From JALRLA01 sp046047755 (GTDB lineage: Bacteria; Bacteroidota; Bacteroidia; NS11-12g; UBA955), in assembly GCA_046047755.1 (NCBI GenBank), contig JBJOHK010000092.1, positions 1-8,338 on the forward strand: a DNA stretch of 8,338 nt, in the 5' to 3' direction. The notes under the pieces were generated by a model. The model worked only from the letters and a program-made list of their open reading frames with translations, did not search any database and was not told where the DNA came from. Below are positions 5,974 through 8,338 of this stretch, in pieces (the first letter of the stretch is position 1; the number at the start of each line of letters is the position of its first letter). Position numbers and translations under genes: made by a program.

Positions 5974-8338
5974 TGGAAACTAAGCAAACAGCCTTTGTCA
6001 ATGGAGCGGAGCACGAATTCCGCGCTGGGGAAACCATTTTGAATTTTGTTCGCCGAATAGAAGGCGAAAAACTCATACCTACCTTGTGTGACGCGCCCAA
6101 TTTGGATCCCTTCGGTTCCTGTCGGGTTTGCAGCGTAGAAGTAGGATTGATTGCTGAGGGTCCTCGACGCACCATGGCCTCTTGCCATACCCCGGTTACG
6201 GCAGGTTACCACATTCATACCTCAACGGCAGAGATTCAAAAACTGCGCAAAAACATCATCGAGTTGGTCTTGACCGATCACCCTCTTGATTGTTTGACCT
6301 GCGAGGTAAACGGCAACTGCGAATTGCAGACAGTCGCGGCTGAAGTGGGCATTCGAAAAGTGCGGTATCCAGAAGGAGAAAACCATTTGGACCGCGAAAA
6401 AGACGAGAGCCATTCCTACATGCGCTCCGATTTCTCGAAATGCATCAATTGCTACCGCTGTGTTCGGGCTTGTGACGAAGTGCAGGGCCAATTTGTGTTG
6501 AGCATGGCCGGGCGTGGCTTTGATAACCACATTGTCAAGGGTCAGGATGTCAGTTTCAAAGAGTCGGATTGTGTGAGCTGTGGTGCTTGTGCCCAAGCTT
6601 GTCCTACCGCTGCGATATCCGATATATTCCAGAGCAAAGCCATCGAGGCAACTGAAAAGACGCGCACCATATGCAACTATTGCGGCGTAGGGTGCAATTT
6701 GGAGGTTTCCACTACGGGCGGTGAAATACTGAGCATTCAGGCCCCCTATGATGCCGAGGTCAACCAGGGGCATACTTGTTTGAAGGGCCGTTTTGCCTTC
6801 AAGTTTTACAACCACCCTGATCGCATCACCGATCCTTTGATCAAGCGAAACGGGGTGTTTGAAAAAGCGACCTGGGATGAGGCCTACGATTTTATTAGCT
6901 CTCGATTCAGCTATTATATCTCCGAATTTGGTCCCGATAGCTTGGCGGGTATTTCATCGGCTCGCTGCACGAATGAAGAGAACTACTTGATGCAGAAGTT
7001 CTTCCGAGCGGTTGTGGGGACGAATAACATCGACGGATGCGCGCGCGTATGCCACTCGCCAACCGCTTTGGGAATGCAGCGCACCTTTGGGACAGGGGCG
7101 GCCACCAATAGCATTGAGGATCTGAAACACACCAACGCTATTTTGGTCATTGGTGCCAACCCAACGGCTGGTCACCCTGTCACTGGGGCCAAATTGAAGC
7201 AATTCGCCATGAAGTCAGACAATGTTTCCATTGTCATTGACCCCCGCAGAACCGAACTCGCTGAATATGCTACCTATCATCTGCCGGTTCGACCCGGTAC
7301 CAACGTAGCGGTTTTGAACATGATGATGCACTACATCATTTCAGAAGGTTTGGTGGATAAACAATTCATCGAAACCCGCGCGGAGGGCTATGAGGAGTTC
7401 AAAGAACAGGTTCTGGCTGTCAATATCGATGAGATGGAAGCGGTGTGTGGCGTAGACCGGGAATTGGTTCGCCGCGCTGCCATGGCCTATGCCAAGGCTC
7501 CCAATGCCATGAGTTTCCATGGGTTGGGAGTGACCGAACACTCGCAAGGAACCTTTACTGTGGTGCAAATCGCTGATTTGGCGATGCTCACCGGCAATAT
7601 TGGCCGCAAAGGCGTTGGAGTAAACCCGCTGCGCGGTCAGAACAACGTTCAAGGTTTGGCCGATATGGGTGTACAGCCCCACCAAGGAGCGGGTTATTTG
7701 GATGTGACCAACGACGAGGTCAACCGCACCTACAATGAATTCTATGGGGTGGAAGTTCCCAAACACATTGGGTTCAAAATCCCAGAGATGTTTGATGCGG
7801 CCATCGAAGGCAAGTTGAAGGCCATGTGGATCATGGGTGAAGATGTGGTGCAAACAGACCCTAATACCAATAAGGTGAAACAGGCCTTGAATAACTTGGA
7901 TTTGTTTGTGGTGCAGGAACTGTTCATGACTGAAACAGCCAAGCTCGCTGATGTTATCCTGCCTGGAGCTTCCTTCCTTGAAAAGAGCGGAACCTTCACC
8001 AATGGAGAACGACGCATTCAAAAGGTGAATCAGGTGGTGAAACCCAATGCCAATTCAAAACCCGATGGCCAGATTGTCATCGATATCATGAACCGTATGG
8101 GATATGCTCAGCCGGACTATACGCCTGAGGGAATGCTTAAAGAGATTTCTCAAATCGTGCCCTTCTTCGCCGGCGTTACCTGGGAGAATTTGGGCATCAA
8201 TGGATTGCAGTGGCCTGTGAAACCTGATGGTAGTGATACCAAAATTTTGCACGACGAGACCTTTAAAAAAGGCAAGGGTACGTTCTTGTTCCACTCCTTC
8301 AAGGAATCGAATGAGATTGTCAAGCACGGCAAGGATTA
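5973..8338 (+). CDS. fdhF: Formate dehydrogenase alpha subunit, NuoG-like N-terminus plus molybdopterin domain (3' end outside window)
   Basis: The first 788 residues are present, and the frame is open to the window end. The ATG overlaps the upstream TGA as TGATG. The domains in order are: a [2Fe-2S] ferredoxin with C39, C50, C53 and C71; a NuoG-type His/Cys3 [4Fe-4S] site with H103, C107, C110 and C116 (HPLDCLTCEVNGNC); two ferredoxin [4Fe-4S] sites at C157/160/163/167 and C200/203/206/210; then a molybdopterin oxidoreductase domain beginning with C234, C237, C241 and C269 followed by K271. ARVCHSPTALG gives C360 as the Mo/W ligand (Cys, not selenocysteine) and H361; NPLRGQNNVQG gives R554, matching the formate-binding Arg of FdhF. 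The enzyme is predicted to oxidise formate to CO2. Family members are about 900-980 residues, so only the end of the C-terminal dinucleotide-binding domain is missing. No signal peptide or Tat motif is seen, so it is cytoplasmic. It is of the FdsA type; the symbol fdhF follows common annotation use. Confidence 0.95.
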   Translation, partial: METKQTAFVNGAEHEFRAGETILNFVRRIEGEKLIPTLCDAPNLDPFGSCRVCSVEVGLIAEGPRRTMASCHTPVTAGYHIHTSTAEIQKLRKNIIELVLTDHPLDCLTCEVNGNCELQTVAAEVGIRKVRYPEGENHLDREKDESHSYMRSDFSKCINCYRCVRACDEVQGQFVLSMAGRGFDNHIVKGQDVSFKESDCVSCGACAQACPTAAISDIFQSKAIEATEKTRTICNYCGVGCNLEVSTTGGEILSIQAPYDAEVNQGHTCLKGRFAFKFYNHPDRITDPLIKRNGVFEKATWDEAYDFISSRFSYYISEFGPDSLAGISSARCTNEENYLMQKFFRAVVGTNNIDGCARVCHSPTALGMQRTFGTGAATNSIEDLKHTNAILVIGANPTAGHPVTGAKLKQFAMKSDNVSIVIDPRRTELAEYATYHLPVRPGTNVAVLNMMMHYIISEGLVDKQFIETRAEGYEEFKEQVLAVNIDEMEAVCGVDRELVRRAAMAYAKAPNAMSFHGLGVTEHSQGTFTVVQIADLAMLTGNIGRKGVGVNPLRGQNNVQGLADMGVQPHQGAGYLDVTNDEVNRTYNEFYGVEVPKHIGFKIPEMFDAAIEGKLKAMWIMGEDVVQTDPNTNKVKQALNNLDLFVVQELFMTETAKLADVILPGASFLEKSGTFTNGERRIQKVNQVVKPNANSKPDGQIVIDIMNRMGYAQPDYTPEGMLKEISQIVPFFAGVTWENLGINGLQWPVKPDGSDTKILHDETFKKGKGTFLFHSFKESNEIVKHGKD

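Noticed and set aside
7080..7110. Possible selenocysteine in the formate dehydrogenase
   Set aside because: The active-site codon in ARVCHSP is TGC (Cys), not TGA, and the frame has no internal TGA.
7341..8021. 226-residue minus-strand open frame opposite the formate dehydrogenase alpha gene
   Set aside because: It is the antisense shadow of a clearly conserved molybdopterin domain; its His/Phe-rich composition reflects the reverse complement of coding codons.

Overview
The window looks like chromosomal DNA from a member of the Bacteroidota with a fairly balanced base composition. The lineage call rests on three things: the protein families present (a DUF4153-type membrane protein, a long-form YdeI/OmdA protein with a CGRC N-terminus, a TPR-tailed protein end), weak or absent Shine-Dalgarno sequences, and a few TAnnTTTG-like -7 elements. 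I would not go below phylum. There are no RNA genes, mobile elements, CRISPR arrays or long repeats.

Layout. (1) Positions 1-173 hold the C-terminus of a plus-strand gene with a TPR-like helical repeat. (2) Positions 188-2798 hold a tight minus-strand three-gene operon, transcribed from 2798 leftward: a small four-helix membrane protein, an antibiotic-biosynthesis-monooxygenase (ABM) fold protein, and a large DUF4153-type polytopic membrane protein. Both junctions are ATGA stop/start overlaps, which argues for translational coupling and which fixes the starts of the second and third genes inside longer open frames. (3) Positions 2799-2928 are about 130 bp of intergenic DNA. (4) Positions 2929-3570 (minus) encode a YdeI/OmdA-family protein, divergent from a UbiE-like SAM-dependent methyltransferase at 3588-4250 (plus). 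Only 17 bp separate the two start codons, so the promoters must lie inside each other's coding sequence. (5) A 73-bp gap with a bulged hairpin precedes the most informative locus: a NuoE-NuoF fusion (4324-5973) overlapping by one base with a formate dehydrogenase alpha subunit (5973 to beyond the window end).

The two-gene formate dehydrogenase is the main result. The alpha subunit has a complete NuoG-like iron-sulfur N-terminus ([2Fe-2S], His/Cys3 [4Fe-4S], two ferredoxin [4Fe-4S]) joined to a molybdopterin oxidoreductase domain with its own [4Fe-4S] cluster, the active-site Cys-His pair and the catalytic Arg loop of formate dehydrogenases. The partner supplies FMN/NAD binding, a [4Fe-4S] cluster and a NuoE-type [2Fe-2S] cluster on one chain. 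Together they form a predicted soluble NAD+-linked formate dehydrogenase in which the separate NuoE-like gamma subunit of FdsABG-type enzymes is replaced by fusion. All predicted cluster ligands visible in the window are intact.

I found no convincing evidence for a wholly new defence or mobile system. The less-understood parts are the ATGA-coupled three-gene membrane/ABM cassette and the back-to-back YdeI/methyltransferase pair.
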